DNA from: Romanomermis culicivorax
Taxonomy: Eukaryota; Nematoda; Enoplea; Mermithida; Mermithidae
Length of the DNA stretch: 64,000 bases
Direction: 5' to 3'
NCBI GenBank assembly: GCA_963922205.1
Contig: CAWUHX010000012.1
Location: 1,302,001-1,366,000 of the forward strand
Shown here: positions 48,660 to 61,300 of the stretch, piece after piece
How the letters are laid out: every line of letters begins with the position of its first letter
Position numbering within the stretch: position 1 is the stretch's first letter
Notes under the pieces: generated by a model
Database searches by the model: none
The model's input: the letters and a program-made list of their open reading frames with translations, nothing else
Told to the model about the DNA's origin: nothing
Made by a program: the position numbers and the translations under genes

Positions 48660-48810
48660 GAACGATCATTTTGAAATGATCGATATAGCTATTTCATGAC
48701 AACAAGTTTAATACGGAAAAACTGTTAAGCATGATCAATGAAAGAATTTTTTGTCAGTAAGCGGTAAACAGAAAAGCTGAAAATTTCCTTCAATAACCTG
48801 GTTAAGTAAT
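48660..48810. mobile_element. MITE family B copy
   Basis: ATTTTGAAATGATCGATATA, AGTTTAATACGGAAAAA, GTCAGTAAGCGGTAAAC and TTCCTTCAATAACCTGGTTA match the intron copy at 23843-24010. Confidence 0.65.
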
Positions 48811-48956
48811 TAAAATTTCTATTGCAAAAATTAGGCCCTTCGGTTACTGTAGCCATATTCGTAAACAATATACAAGCTACTCGAGGAAAAACCACGGAAA
48901 GTTTGACTTTAGAGGAGAGGGTAGTATTATACATATCAGTCTGCTTTTCTTGATAT

Positions 48957-49206
48957 ACTACAGTCTGTTTTTCTTGAAATGCCTCTAATTATAAAAGTGG
49001 TAAGCAAGTACTGTTTTAGATTTTTACAATTTTCAGCTAAACCGTTCATCGCGTGAGATTGAAAATTTGTGAGTTTATTCAATCAAGTTTTAACAATTTC
49101 TAGAGTGAAAATTTTTACTGTGAAAGCCTTGTGCACGCGATTTTGAGTGCATAGTTGATTTTTGCCTTTTTTCAATTTAAAAGCATTTTATAAAAAACAA
49201 ACTATA
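48957..49206 (+). mobile_element. MITE family A, complete
   Basis: TACAGTCTGTTTTTCTTGAA to ATTTTATAAAAAACAAACTA. A second diverged copy follows directly at 49207-49413, ending CAAGAACTATAG. Confidence 0.85.
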
Positions 49207-49413
49207 GTAAATAACAGTGGAAAGCAAATCCTATTTTATATTTTTGCAATTTCCTGCTAAACCACGCTATAGGACTGAAGATATGTAAGTATGCTCAACT
49301 AACCCTTTAGCAATTTTTCGAGTAAAAAATTCCATCGTAAAAGCTCAAAGTGACTGGCGTAGACGACAGTGCTAATTTTTATCTTTTATTTACAAGAACT
49401 ATAGGTCATTCAT
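49207..49413 (+). mobile_element. MITE family A, second tandem copy
   Basis: Abuts the preceding copy: ACAGTGGAAAGCAAATCCTA, TAGGACTGAAGATATGTAAG, TTTTTCGAGTAAAAAATTCC and GACGACAGTGCTAATTTTTA. Missing the first part of the left terminus. Confidence 0.7.
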
Positions 49414-49446
49414 TTTGTTGGTATCGTAATATAAGTAAGGTCTGAA

Positions 49447-49673
49447 CTATACTTTATTCATTTTGAAATGATCGACGCGGCGGTCAGAGTTTCGGCAAAC
49501 GCAAAAATTAATTTTGATAATCTTGAAATGATTGAAAACAGTAATCATCAAGGGCCCTATATCATCAAGGAAAAATTAATTGATCAGAGTCAACGAGCCT
49601 TCCATAATTTTGAATAAAAGTTTGGCTGCGACCTCGTTGCATCGATAATTTCAAAATGAATGGAGTAGTATAG
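49447..49673. mobile_element. MITE family B, complete 227-bp copy
   Basis: CTATACTTTATTCATTTTGA...AATGATCGA at the left is inverted at the right as TCGATAATTTCAAAATGAAT...GTATAG. The TIRs span about 30 bp with a small indel. Confidence 0.8.
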
Positions 49674-50587
49674 TAATAAACACTCTCTAATAACAAAGTA
49701 TGTATATCCCTCATTGATGTATAAGTAAAACTTAGTCTCATCTACTAGACTGAGTGTAAAAGAAATCAAGTCAAACGATGACAACGATGGTAATGAAAGG
49801 GATGCAATTACATATAATTGAAAAGCTTTTAATCTTAATTAAAATCGGATCAATATTGATTATAGATAAAAGCCACGGGGAGTTAGTTTGGAAAAAACTA
49901 ATTTACTTAATAAGCTAAAGATAAAATCAAGCTAATTATAGTTAGTAATCAATAGTCATATTGTGGCAGAGGAATTGCTTGCAAGATAAGCATAAAAGTG
50001 GAAACAGGATGAATCGTTTCGATTTCCGAATAATCAATAGAAAGGGTCAAAATAAAAGAAAACTCCGATCATGAAAAATTCAGATTATGAATCGACCATA
50101 GAAATCAGGAATTCATATCTGCAGCCTGTCGTTTGTACAATGGTTATTAAATGGAAAATGATACGAATATGAAACTCCATAGGCTCTAAAATAATTCAAA
50201 CGAAGATTTTAGCATCAAATTTTTACCCAGAAAATTAAATTCCTGAAGTTAATGGAATTGTCTCAATAAACTTCCAGTTCCATATGGCATTTGGCTTGGC
50301 TCAAAATAAAAATATAAAATGGTACTTGCTTTACGGTTTTACATTTTACAATGATCGGTTTGAGAAAAACAATAGACCCCACCCCACCCTATAAACCGAT
50401 TAAAATGTCTGCATAGAAATTTCACCACTGTAGTCTGTTTTGCTCGACGAGCAGCTTGTTCGACGCTGTGCTCGCCAAACATATCCGAGCACAGCGTGCT
50501 CGCCAAGCATGCTCGCCGAGCAACGAGCAGAAGTATGAACCGGGCTTAACAGGGTGTTTCGGAAGAGATGCAACAAAAATTCCTCTC
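49674..50587. other. Intergenic with a GC-rich palindrome cluster
   Basis: 50260-50376 is a diverged MITE A half. 50434-50525 has repeated GCTCGCCAAGCATGCTCGCC, GAGCACAGCGTGCTCGCC and CTCGACGAGCAG phrases that can fold on themselves. 49800-49960 is rich in TTAATTAAAA / TAATTA homeodomain-type sites with no repeat match. Confidence 0.5.
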
Positions 50588-50823
50588 TATAGTCTGTTTT
50601 TCTAGAAGTACTTCTAAATAATGAAAGTGGAAAGCAAGTAGTATTTCAGATTTTCACGATTTTCTTGTAAAGGACTGGAAATTTGTGAGCATACCGACTT
50701 CACCTTTAAAAAATTTTTCAGTGGAAAATTCTACGGTAAGAGCTCTATGTAAACGGTTTTGACGACAGTACCGGTTTGCCTTACTTTTCTATTTGGAATC
50801 ATTTTATAGAAAACAGACTATAG
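50588..50823 (+). mobile_element. MITE family A, complete
   Basis: TATAGTCTGTTTTTCTAGAA to TTTATAGAAAACAGACTATA. Confidence 0.88.
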
Positions 50824-51249
50824 TTGTTTCATTGGAAAAAACGATGCTGCGAATTTAATGTTAGAAAAAGAATGTCGGCTATCTGACTCCGGCCTATTTT
50901 ACAAGCTGTGATTAGAATGTACTCCACAGTTGAAGACATCCTGTTTGACACCACGTGATGTCATCCAGATTAAAACAAATCAAATGATAGTCGATGGTAG
51001 TGCCCTCGCAATGCAGCGAAGGTCATCGGAATAACTCCCACCGTTTTTCAGTAAGTGGATTTCAAACGATCACTCGATTTCTTAAATTTAACAAAAGTTT
51101 ATCTCTCATTTGAAACGTGTCGTTCAGCAAGCATCGAAACTAGAGCAATGAAAGTTTATTAGGACTTTGAGTCACATTTTGTCTTCTAATGTATTTGTTA
51201 AAGGCGCATCCTGTATCCTCAGAACTTTATTGGTTGGGGATTTAGCCGA

Positions 51250-52425
51250 TTGTGTCGCAACTTGGCGCCCGTCATCCTTTGGCGCTTTGTTTCACTTCGG
51301 CGCCCAAGCTGTGTCTTACTGTGGTGCCCATGTCACTTCACTTTGGTGTCCGTCTCACTCTGGCACCAGTCTTATATTGGCGCCTAGTAAGTGTGATTTT
51401 ATTCATGCGAATTTTACGAGCGGGTTTAATTCTTACATTTCGCATTACGCGATATAAAATCTACCATACTTTACTGTACGAAAATTATGTACCTTCTAGT
51501 AAATCGTTATTTCTTTGTGCTAATGATCTTCAGATAAATTTAAATCATAAAATCAACAGTACGTAGTGTGACGGCAGTATGAAAATTTTACATTAGAGAG
51601 ACGACATAAATAGTAAAAATTCATTTTGTTAATCTTTTTTCTTTATTTTCTGTATAACGTTTGTTCACTTTTTCCCTTTCATTCTCTCCTCTGTTTAAGT
51701 TTCTTCCTTTTTATTCTCATCATTTTGAGTCACACTGCTTTTCTGTTTTATTTTCATATTGTGTTGTTTCTGATTGTTTCTCCATTTTTGTTTCCATACA
51801 TTTCTTTTCCCTTTCATTTTATCCACCGTTTCCCTTATTATCTTATACTCGTATTCATTTCTCATTTGTTTTTCCATTTGTCTGTTATTATATTTTTTTT
51901 CTTTTCCTGTTCTTTATTCTTTTCTTCTCCTATTTTTTTGTTCAGGTTTGTTTTACCTTTTGATTTTCTTTTATTCCCTTATTTTCCACTCTGTTAATTT
52001 TCTCTGATTTTGCAAAATATTTTTTTCATTTTCCTGTTCCTTATTTCCACTTTCGCCTTACGTTTCAATTTTCAGTTTTTTCTTGTTTTGCATTTCAGTT
52101 CCTATTTTGTACTTTTTTCTTTCTATATTGCTGGGCCACTGCAAAGCGACACTGCAAAGCGATAACCTTGCAAATTTGGTAATCGCTTCTTACATATAAA
52201 AGATCAACAGTGAATGCTGAAAAGCAGACTAAGACGAGGCGCCAAAGTAAGGTGGACGCCAAGTTAAGACATGCAATAAAATTAATTACTAAACAATGGG
52301 TGCCAAGGTGGTACGGGCGCCAAGTTAAGAGAACAGTCTCACATTGACGCCTACAACATTGGGCGTGAAAGTGAGACGGGCGGCAGAGTGAGATGGGCGC
52401 CAAAGTAAGACTGTACCATTTATTC
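51250..52425. mobile_element. Fold-back element with GGCGCC minisatellite arms
   Basis: Left arm 51250-51385 repeats TTGGCGCCC / TTTGGCGC-type units. Right arm 52236-52425 repeats the complementary GGGCGCCAAGTTAAGA units. Between them is a T/C-rich core (51620-52125) homologous to the one at 2080-2640. Same plan as 18467-19462, but with a different arm unit. The long Phe/Ser ORFs in the core are artefacts. Confidence 0.75.
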
Positions 52426-52736
52426 GGTTCAATAACATATTTGAATGACAATGCAGTGTGTGAAAGCGCAAATTTTAATACAATATATTGGACATTTGTT
52501 GCTACAGAAAAAGAAAAAGTTCTGCAGCATTCTACGGGAAAATGTCCGGCGAAGGTTCCAAGTGACTTTTTCGGTTTCTTCCCCACTTTTTGGTGCATTA
52601 AAATAGCGTAAAAAGTGTGAAGTGTTAGATTAGAAAATTTGATTCATACAAAATTATAGAGAATTATAATTTGCTATAGGGTTATACCTTTTCAACGCTT
52701 TGATATTTTGAATTGCGTGAACATGACATGAAATAC

Positions 52737-52986
52737 TATAGTCTGTTTTTCTTGAAATGCTTCCAAATAATGAAAGTGGAAGGCAAGTAGTATTTTAGAT
52801 TTTTGCGATTTTCTGATGAACAAAATATCATGTAGGGCTGGAAATTTCTGAGTATACTGGCCCGACCTTTAGCGATTTTTTAAGTGAAAAATTTTGCAGT
52901 AAGAACTTTATGTAAACAATTTCGACGACAGTACTGATTTGTGTCACTTTTGCATCTGGAAGCATTTTATAAAAAACAGACTATAG
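52737..52986 (+). mobile_element. MITE family A, reference-quality copy
   Basis: 250 bp, TATAGTCTGTTTTTCTTGAA to TATAAAAAACAGACTATA. TIRs of about 14 bp ending in TA, consistent with a TA target. No coding capacity. Confidence 0.92.
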
Positions 52987-53014
52987 AAAATAGGAAACTT
53001 CTAAAAATCGTGGG

Positions 53015-54242
53015 CCGGTTGCAATAACTAATGCTGAGGATCATCGCGAGCTCAGTCTCATCTTTCTCGGCTTGCAATGAAAAAATCGAGCTCGCGATTA
53101 ACTGATGCTCAGGTTTAGCTCCGAGCTCGCGATCGATCTTACGGGAAGAAACATCGCCAATACATTATATTACGTGTATTTAGAAGTGAAAAGTAAACGA
53201 AAGTTGGTGAAAAAAACACTGTCCAACATTGTTTGTTTTTCTGTTTGCTGTTCCTAGATCTTTTGTTCCCGCTTAAATTTCGAGTAATTCCAAGGAGAAA
53301 ACGCATTCCAAAGTGAACACCTAGAAAAGAAATACTTTAGAGAGAAATTTGTCTCGAATATGGATTAGTTTTGGATTCGGACAGCTCAGCTGCATCTTCA
53401 CCTTCTCGGTATGTTTACAACACAATGGTATAATATATAGAGTTAAGCTACAGCCTAAGCTGGAGCTTAAGTTTCTTTGATGAACCCGGCCCCACGTCTA
53501 GAATATAATCGAAGCCGAATGCAATGCACAAAATCCCATTGTCCATAGGTCTCTGGAAGATATAACAATTAAATTGAAAAATTTGAAAAGCCGTACAAAA
53601 GAAGGTGATAAATGAAAAAGTCGGTTTGGAAAACGGTTAGTGGACCGCATGATTCTTGTCTGCCTTCCGAAAATTCTCAAACCATAATAGGAGCACACCG
53701 GCAGCCTCCATGGGATCGAGGGAGGCCTATAATCCGATACTAGTTTATCTGAATTGGCCACTGTTTCATCTAAAGTTTCATCAGGAAGCCTAGTTTTGAT
53801 GGCTGAAGAGCCGAAGTGGCAAAAAGTGGACCCTTTGGAATGAAACAATGTTTCTATAAAGCGAGAAAAATTAACATCGAAAAGCGGAAAGCTTAATTTA
53901 GAAAAAGGAAAATTCGAATTCGAAAAATCGGCATCCGCAACTTAGCAACGTTGGATACAGGTACCAAATATTTCTTGTTGAAATGTTGAAGCATTCGATC
54001 TCGATTCGATTGACGATTATTTAGTCGATAAAGTAGAAAGTTCATTATGACAAGAATAAAAAACAACAAATTTCTCGGACTTGAACCTACTATTTATGAT
54101 GATTTAAAGTATACGTACCACTGAAACCGACCTCGCGATCAAAATTAGACTAGAAAATATATTGCAATCGCGATCGCGAGCTCGCGATTATTTTGCTGGA
54201 GATAATCGCGAGTTCTGACTTAAACCCGAATATTGCAACCGG
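53015..54242. mobile_element. 1.2 kb TIR element with CGCGAGCTCGCG palindromes
   Basis: Starts CCGGTTGCAATAACTAATGC and ends GAATATTGCAACCGG. Just inside both ends are ATCGCGAGCTC / GCGATCGCGAGCTCGCGAT palindromes. Related in its end sequence to 56982-57350. It also holds a fragment of the 44755 MITE. The minus ORF at 53498-53848 has no domain I recognise. Confidence 0.7.
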
Positions 54243-56278
54243 TCTCGGAATATTGTAGCCATGCGAATTGCCGAAACGATACTCAGAATGTAAAACCACA
54301 CGATATCTGATTTTCAGGTATGATTAATCTTCAACTTACCATAAGTAAGGGTCGAACTTCTCAGAAAGTGCGTCTTTGGAATACGTAACAAGAATATGTA
54401 ACAGTCCTTGCACTCGACAAAATATTTCAGGAAAGATAAGCTGAATGAAAAAGCCCACCATCCATAGTCAGAGCTCAAATTTTTATGCTAGAGGAATCAA
54501 GAATCGAAACATTTAAAATTTAGGAAAGACGGAAAAAATGGAAGTGCAGAACTTCACAGAAACAAGGAAATGAAAGTCTGTACAATTTTTACGGAAACAT
54601 TGGGAACAACAATCGAAGAAATTGTGGAAAATACTGAATTTGAAAAAGTAGAGCAAACGGTTAAAAATGTAAGGAAAAAAAGCTGAACTAATTAAATAAT
54701 TAAAGAAAGAAGATGATTTCACACAAAAAAATCGAAAATCAGATAACGATAAGTTTCAAAATCTGGAGTCAATGAGTTTCTGCAGTAAAAAAAGTAAGTT
54801 AAACATTTTAAAATAGTGTGAAACATATGAAACGTATTAAAATGTATCTCCGGTTAAGATGACAAAAACAATAAGGAAAAAAGGTCTATACAGAAAAGAA
54901 TATTTTCTAAAAAAATCTGGAATGGAAAAGGAAATGTCAAACAGAGTGAAAAACAAAAAAGACGAAACATGGGGAAAACGAAAATAACAACTTTTCAAAT
55001 TTTGGCTATTTTCAATATAGTTACTATTCAGATCAGAAAAAATTATCAAGTCACGGTTGAATGATTTCTGATCAGAATCTTAGAATACAAATACACAGTC
55101 AGAATCAAAATCACAATTCGTTCTCAGTTATCAGCTTGAGTTTTTGTTTTCACGCTTGAAAAGCTTTGGTGCAGAAAACTTGAAAACTATTCGCTAGGCA
55201 TTGACAATTATTCAAAATCCAGGAAGAATATAAAAGTCTGCACTAAAAAAATGGTCGTGGCTTTCCGACCATGTTTCTGTTTAACTAATGAAATAAGCAC
55301 CAGATTGAAGAAACAAGAAATATAACCAACAGACCAAGAAAAGTAATAATTCATCAATTATGCGCTCATGTGGACGACACTAGAAAAAATTGGACATCAG
55401 AGAATTTCATTTTTTATCCACATTCATTTTTTATCCACATATAAGAGCGGAAAAAATGCACATCAGTCGGACAACATGCTCCAAAAAACTTGACATTGTG
55501 AAGGCATCACTTTCTATGTTTATCCAGGCTTTTTGACTATCATAATAAGCTTGAGAAAGAAGCACTAACGTAGAAAAAATATGTTTCCCGTCTCGCCTGA
55601 CCAGGTGCCGTTTATGAAAGCGAATTTTTATTCACATTTCCAGTAAATAAGGCGCAAAAGTCATAAATATGAAATTTTTTACAATCGAACATGAACAGAA
55701 AAAAGATTTGAGTATTCACAATAGTGAGTGCAAAAGTGTGTGGCACGCTTGCAATGCACTATATTTGACTAGCTATTTGACTAGCGTGAATACGAATAAT
55801 TGAGAAAAAAAAACAAAAAAAAACTAAGGGAAAACAAAAAATTTGAACAACTATCACGAATCAATTTGCAAGACGATCATAAATGACTAATGAATATCAG
55901 CCAATTGTACAGAATTATGGGATTTCAACTGTGCCAAACTGTGGATGTGATTCATATGTAAAAAGCTTCTGACCATCACACGTTAGGCGTGTGGGCTGGA
56001 GCTCCAGCTGTTTGATTTCTTCCAGAAGATTTTTGTTGGCAAAATGTAGGGGAATTCAACACCAAACGACAGGTCCCCTTGATATCTATTAAAAAACGAA
56101 GTTTTATGTCGTTTCTTTGTTTTTTATCAGGTAAAGTGTGATTAGGCTTTTTTGTAAAAATATATTTGACCTTCTATAATTTTGAACATTAAAGCGATAC
56201 TTTATCTATTTTCAAATGAGCTTCGAAACGCAAAAAAGGAAAAAAAAATCGGTATGTAGGCGAGTGATGACCGTGGAG
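54243..56278. other. No recognisable feature
   Basis: A-rich on the plus strand. A local duplication TTCATTTTTTATCCACAT lies near 55410-55440. Nothing coding recognised. Confidence 0.5.
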
Positions 56279-56458
56279 GTATTCCTATGTGAGTGATTCC
56301 CAAGTGAGCGATTCTCATGTTAGCGATTCTCAAGTGAGTGATTCCCAAGTGAGCGATTCTCATGTGAGCGATTCCCAATTGAGCGAATTTCCAAGTGAGC
56401 GATTTCCAATTGAGAGAATTCCCAAGTGAGTGATTCCCATGTGAGCGATTCCCAAGTC
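56279..56458. repeat. 15-bp minisatellite
   Basis: About a dozen units of GTGAGCGATTCCCAA with variants GTGAGCGATTCTCAT and TTGAGCGAATTTCCAA. No inverted partner or pyrimidine core seen nearby, unlike the two fold-back elements. Confidence 0.9.
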
Positions 56459-56574
56459 AATCTGAGAAAAAAAGCGGCCGCGTACGCAGGTTATCTATTC
56501 TTTGCTTGGGCATCTTTTTTCTCCCAAAGGCTCATTTAGAAAAATGTAAACCTTGAACGTCCAGATTCCAACTA

Positions 56575-57565
56575 GTTTATTAGAAAATGCCCCGATGAGG
56601 CAGAAAAAAGAAGAATATACTTTCTTGGATAGTTGCCAAGCTAGAAAAAGAAGTGGACTACATTTTTGAGAATTTGGGTAAAAGTTGGAAAAAATTCACT
56701 TTCGTTATATTGGATTTTCATTCTTTCTCAAAAAAAATTTCCATGTCTGTGAAAAAGTATATTCTGCAGCATCGTGCATTTTGTTCTTCCCCTGGCATCA
56801 ACTACAATAAAATTTTTCTATATGAAAATGATATGCACATGATTCCAAATGTAAAGAAATGGTAAACCAATAACATTCTAACTCCCGACCAATTCAAAAC
56901 TCCTGCCTCTCACACTAGCTGAAAAATAGTGAGGGAGGCATACTATAGTCATTTTCAGAGCTATAAAGAAACCTGAGATTGGTTGCACTAACCCAACATG
57001 AGGATAATCTCAATGTCGGGATTAAATTGATGATCCTGAGTTTGAGCTAATCGCAATGTCCAAATTATTCTCTTCAAGTGCACAAACAATACTCACTTCA
57101 GGATTAACTACTACTGAGGTGTAAGTTCGAGTTTGAGAATTGCAGACATTTTTTTACCTATTTGCTTTGGAGACAAGAAAATTATGCGAAAATGTTAGTG
57201 CAACCCGACAGCTCGAGCGGGGAATAATCCTGACATTGAGCTCGTTATAACCCTGATGACATTCAATTTATACCGAACTTGAAATCAAACCGAGTCGCCT
57301 TTTTGTTCGAGATTGTCTTTAGCTCGAGCGTAGACTTCTTTAGTGCAACTGAGCCTTGGTTGGAAAGTGTGTTGATGCACTCACCTGCAGAATATACTTT
57401 CTCACGAACATGAAAATTTTTTTTGTAAAGAATGAAAATTCAATATAACGAAAGTGAATTTTTCCAACTTTTACCCATCTAGTCCACTTCTTTTTCTAGT
57501 TTGGCAACTATCCAAGCAAGTATATTTTTCTTTTTTCTGCCCCATCGGGGCATTTTTTAATAAAC
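56575..57565. mobile_element. 1 kb inverted-repeat element with nested insert
   Basis: Ends GTTTATTAGAAAATGCCCCG and its inverse (CGGGGCATTTTTTAATAAAC). Arms of about 190 bp match throughout (AACTTTTACCCA, AGTGGACTA, TTGGATAGTTGCCA). The interior holds a nested 369-bp element (56982-57350) with GGTTGCACTAAC / TTTAGTGCAACT ends. Confidence 0.88.
56982..57350. mobile_element. Nested element with GTTGCACTAA ends
   Basis: Left end GGTTGCACTAACCCAACATG, right end TTCTTTAGTGCAACT. The left end aligns with that of 53015-54242 (GGTTGCAATAACTAATGCTG), so both belong to one family. Confidence 0.6.
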
Positions 57566-57816
57566 TATAGTCTGTTTTTCTTGAAATGCTTCTAAATAAT
57601 GAAAGTTGAAAGCAAGTTGTATTTCGGATTTTCACGATTCGTTGATAAACAGTATATCATTATAGGACTGAAAATTTGTGAGCATACTGACCTAACCTTT
57701 AAAAATTTTTCGAGTGAAAAATTTTGCAGTTAAAGCTCTATGTAAACGATTTTGACGACAGTACTGATTTGTGTCAGTTTTCTATTTAGAAGCATTTTAT
57801 AAAAAACAGACTATAG
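57566..57816 (+). mobile_element. MITE family A wedged between two larger elements
   Basis: Complete copy TATAGTCTGTTTTTCTTGAA to TATAAAAAACAGACTATAG. It directly abuts the 1 kb inverted-repeat element on the left and the 6.2 kb element on the right. Confidence 0.9.
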
Positions 57817-57995
57817 TTCACCTCTTTTTAGTGGGCCATGCATGAAAACCTTCGTAGAAGTACATTGAAGTTTTAAATTTGGTCATCTTCACATCAAAGG
57901 AATAAAAAATAATCTTAAATTAATAGTATATTAAGGTAATAGTAAAAGATGCGTAAACCGCATAAAACTGGAAACACGTTGTAAACAGAGTGTAA

Positions 57996-58345
57996 AGTGA
58001 CCATTTCCATTGAATTCCCCATGATCAAGGACCGCTCAACACAAAAAACCGCAGAAAAACCTTTGTTTACACACAGAACAATTTTTTGTGTGAAGTGACA
58101 GTGTCCATTCAATTCCCCATGGTCAAAAAGCTTTTCCTTCAAAAATCACAGAAATACATTTGTTTACACTCAATATAATTTCATGTGTAGAGTGATCACA
58201 TTCATTAAATTCCCCGTGGTCGAAAACTCCTTCCCCGAAAAAAATCACGAAAATACGCTTGTTTACACGCGAGATAATTTTTTTGTATAAAGCGACGCAT
58301 CCATTGAATTCCCCATGGTCAGAAACCTCTTACCCCTAAAATCGC
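57996..58345. repeat. 98-bp tandem repeats in the left arm
   Basis: About four copies containing CCATTGAATTCCCCATGGTC, spaced 97-99 bp apart (58013, 58111, 58208, 58307), with ACATTTGTTTACAC in each. Confidence 0.88.
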
Positions 58346-61300
58346 AGAAATACATTTGTTTAGTGGAACTGGGGGGCCTCAAAAAGTGCGTTTTTTTGCA
58401 TGTCTTTGGGGTCCCACCGAGCACCACTTGCAGATAGAGGCGAAATGACAAAAGGCACCCCATAGTTTGCTCCTATGCCCGAAATGATGAAAAAACCCGA
58501 AGGTTCTAGCTCTTACCGTTTTGGCTCTAGAGGGGGAGGACATGAAATTTGGGGGCCAAGTATATTATAGGTTGACGCTATCGCGCCACCTATGTATGAT
58601 TCCCAGACAGCTTATTAATCGCAATTCGTCGGGAAAAAGTCGTTTAGCGTCATTTGACCTATAGACTATTTTTCACACAGTGCTTGCAAATTAAAAAATA
58701 ACATTGCCAAAATTGGTATGGTTAGTTGAGTATGCTTACAAATTTAACAGGAAATCGTAAAAATCTGAAATAGTACTTACTATGTTCTCCACTTTTATAA
58801 TTTACGTTAAAGAAAACAAGGACTATTTTTGAGTATGTTAACATGCAAAGGTTATTGTGGGAAATGCTCGAATTCTGGTATCTTATCGGCCTATGTGAAT
58901 CCAATTTGAATAACAAACTTTTTTGTTTTGAAAACATAGACTGATTATTGACAAACTTTATCTCGTATAAAAAACATGTTTCTTGATCTTACCAATACAG
59001 TTTTCCAATCCTCACTATTATAATCAAATGGATTACTATTCGAATTTTCATCCAGAAATAAGTGTTTCAGATTTTGACTTTTGTATATCTTTGTCACATC
59101 GGATTACGCTCTGCTACCTGCCTTTGTTTTGTCGGAACTCTACATTGGTCAAGCAGGCTCGACGGAGAACTATCAGCTTTGTTTTTCAGTATTTCATTTC
59201 CAAAATCCAAAGAATTGGATCGCAGGTATCTGTGCAAACGTAATTTAAAATAAAGTGAAAAAAATCAGAAAGTTAAGACTGAATTTTGCTAAAAATTAAT
59301 TTTTTCACAACCAATGCAACCAGGAAGAAAAGGACATATGTTTCACCATATTATTCCAATACAACCTACAATAATAAAACCTATTGGGTTCATCAGATTT
59401 TGCAGACACGTGATTTAAAACTAACAAGTGCAATATAAGCAGTTGTAATGGATAACGTACGTAGGAAATTTTTTGTTCATGCATATATGACAATGTGCAG
59501 ACGATATTCATATAAAACATACCGTCGGTCACCAATTCTTCCTCCATCGCCGACTGCATAATTCAGACTTGCGCCGGACAATAAGTTCCAATTCAGCTGA
59601 TTATTTTTTATAAATGTAAAAAATCAACAAAATACTTGAAAAAATTAAACTGCTCAAGAAAAACGGAAATATATCCTGCTGCTCCACCTAGCTTCACCCT
59701 GGTTCATAATGCTCCTATGATCCCCTAGATTAAATAGAGGAATCGCCCAAAAAGCGTTTTCTAAAGTGACTTACGGAGTTGGAAATGTGATCCGACCAGA
59801 AAAAAGCGTATTTTTGGGGAACTAAGGGGGCTTATATTACGCGTCTCTACGATAAAAGTACATAAAAATGAAAAATTCTAAAAGATTTTATGTATCGCAG
59901 CAAAGAAATAAAAGCTGGTTTATCAATCAATGGGACATTATGTACCGCTCTATCGAAACAAGCCTAAACTGTTTTCATAAATGGTTATTTTCTGATAGAA
60001 ATGAGAAAGTTGTGGACAAACGGTCTTTACTATCATTTATTTGGATCGAACGACAATTCTGTATTAATGCATATAATTTATTTAAGAGGATAAAATAAAA
60101 ACGCAAGAGAAAACAAATATGTATAATAAAACAGAAAATTCATGAATGCATACATCAATTTTTTCAACAAAATATCGCTCATTAGCCAATTAAAAGCCAT
60201 TCTGAGCAGCCATGTTTTAGGCACCATATAGTTAAAATTTTTTGAATGAAGATGTTTTAAAAATGTCTATTGAAATTCTCATTTTTATATGATTTCAATA
60301 ACAGAGAGCCATAGATCATTTCAATGAATTTTAAACATAATCCAAAGTCAACATTAGACGTGGGAGATAGTGTTCAAAAAATCTGAGCATACGTATGCGA
60401 TCTTGAAGCAAATATGTCACAGAATGAGTTCATTTTATTTTAATAAGTAGTCTGAAAGTTGCAGAACGTTTGTCACTCAATAGTTTCAATAATTATTTTT
60501 CTCATTCAATAATCTTTCACGGCTATGGAATTTTCTACTACTAATATGAAGACCTTTCTAATGAGTAATCTGATTTCCTTTCAATAAATAGTGTAGTTTA
60601 GTGTAGTTCACAAGAGAACTTAAGCACTTGATGTCGCTCATCGATGGAGGAAACTCCATTTGTTCGTGAACCTCAAATTTGCATTTGTTGAAAAAAGTGC
60701 TGCTTCACATCCGACCGGTATAATTTCAAATGCTTAATGAGTAAGTAAGTATGCACAATAATTGTAAATTGAGTTTCTTCAACTCACTAATCGGTGATGC
60801 ATCCCAAATCTTAAAATTAACATATCGGCTCAAATTATTCTAAAAATGTAAGCTGACTGTTCAAAATGTATCGCTTGATGTGGAGGTAGTTAATTTTCAC
60901 TTGAACACCAAAACGAACAAAAATCGCATTGTAAATGCTAGTAAATGGCAGCTGTCAAATGAATTTGTCGATGTCGCTCAAAATCTTGATCGACGATTGA
61001 ATGACAATTGGTGATTGAGTGACGATACTCATAGCGCCATTGTCATTTTTGTCCCTGCAATTAATGATCATCATGGGATTCTTCATTGGCGGTCGAAAAA
61101 CAGATCAAACTTTCTGGTGAACTCTTCATGGTTTCGATAATCAATTGTTGTGGCTCAGTTTGGTGATTGTATATTGTGGAAGTTAAAATAGATTGTAAAG
61201 ATTTCCAAAAAAGTGAATACGGTCGAGGCATGATATCGACAGTAGGGACCTGCATGAGCTGAAGAAATGCAGTCTGGCCATGCCAAATCAGTCCTTCAGC

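Noticed and set aside
51626..51997. 123-codon hydrophobic ORF
   Set aside because: Same pyrimidine-rich repeat core; overlapping ORFs in all three frames look alike.
57996..58345. CRISPR-like array
   Set aside because: Units of 98 bp are continuous tandem repeats without unique spacers, in an animal genome.
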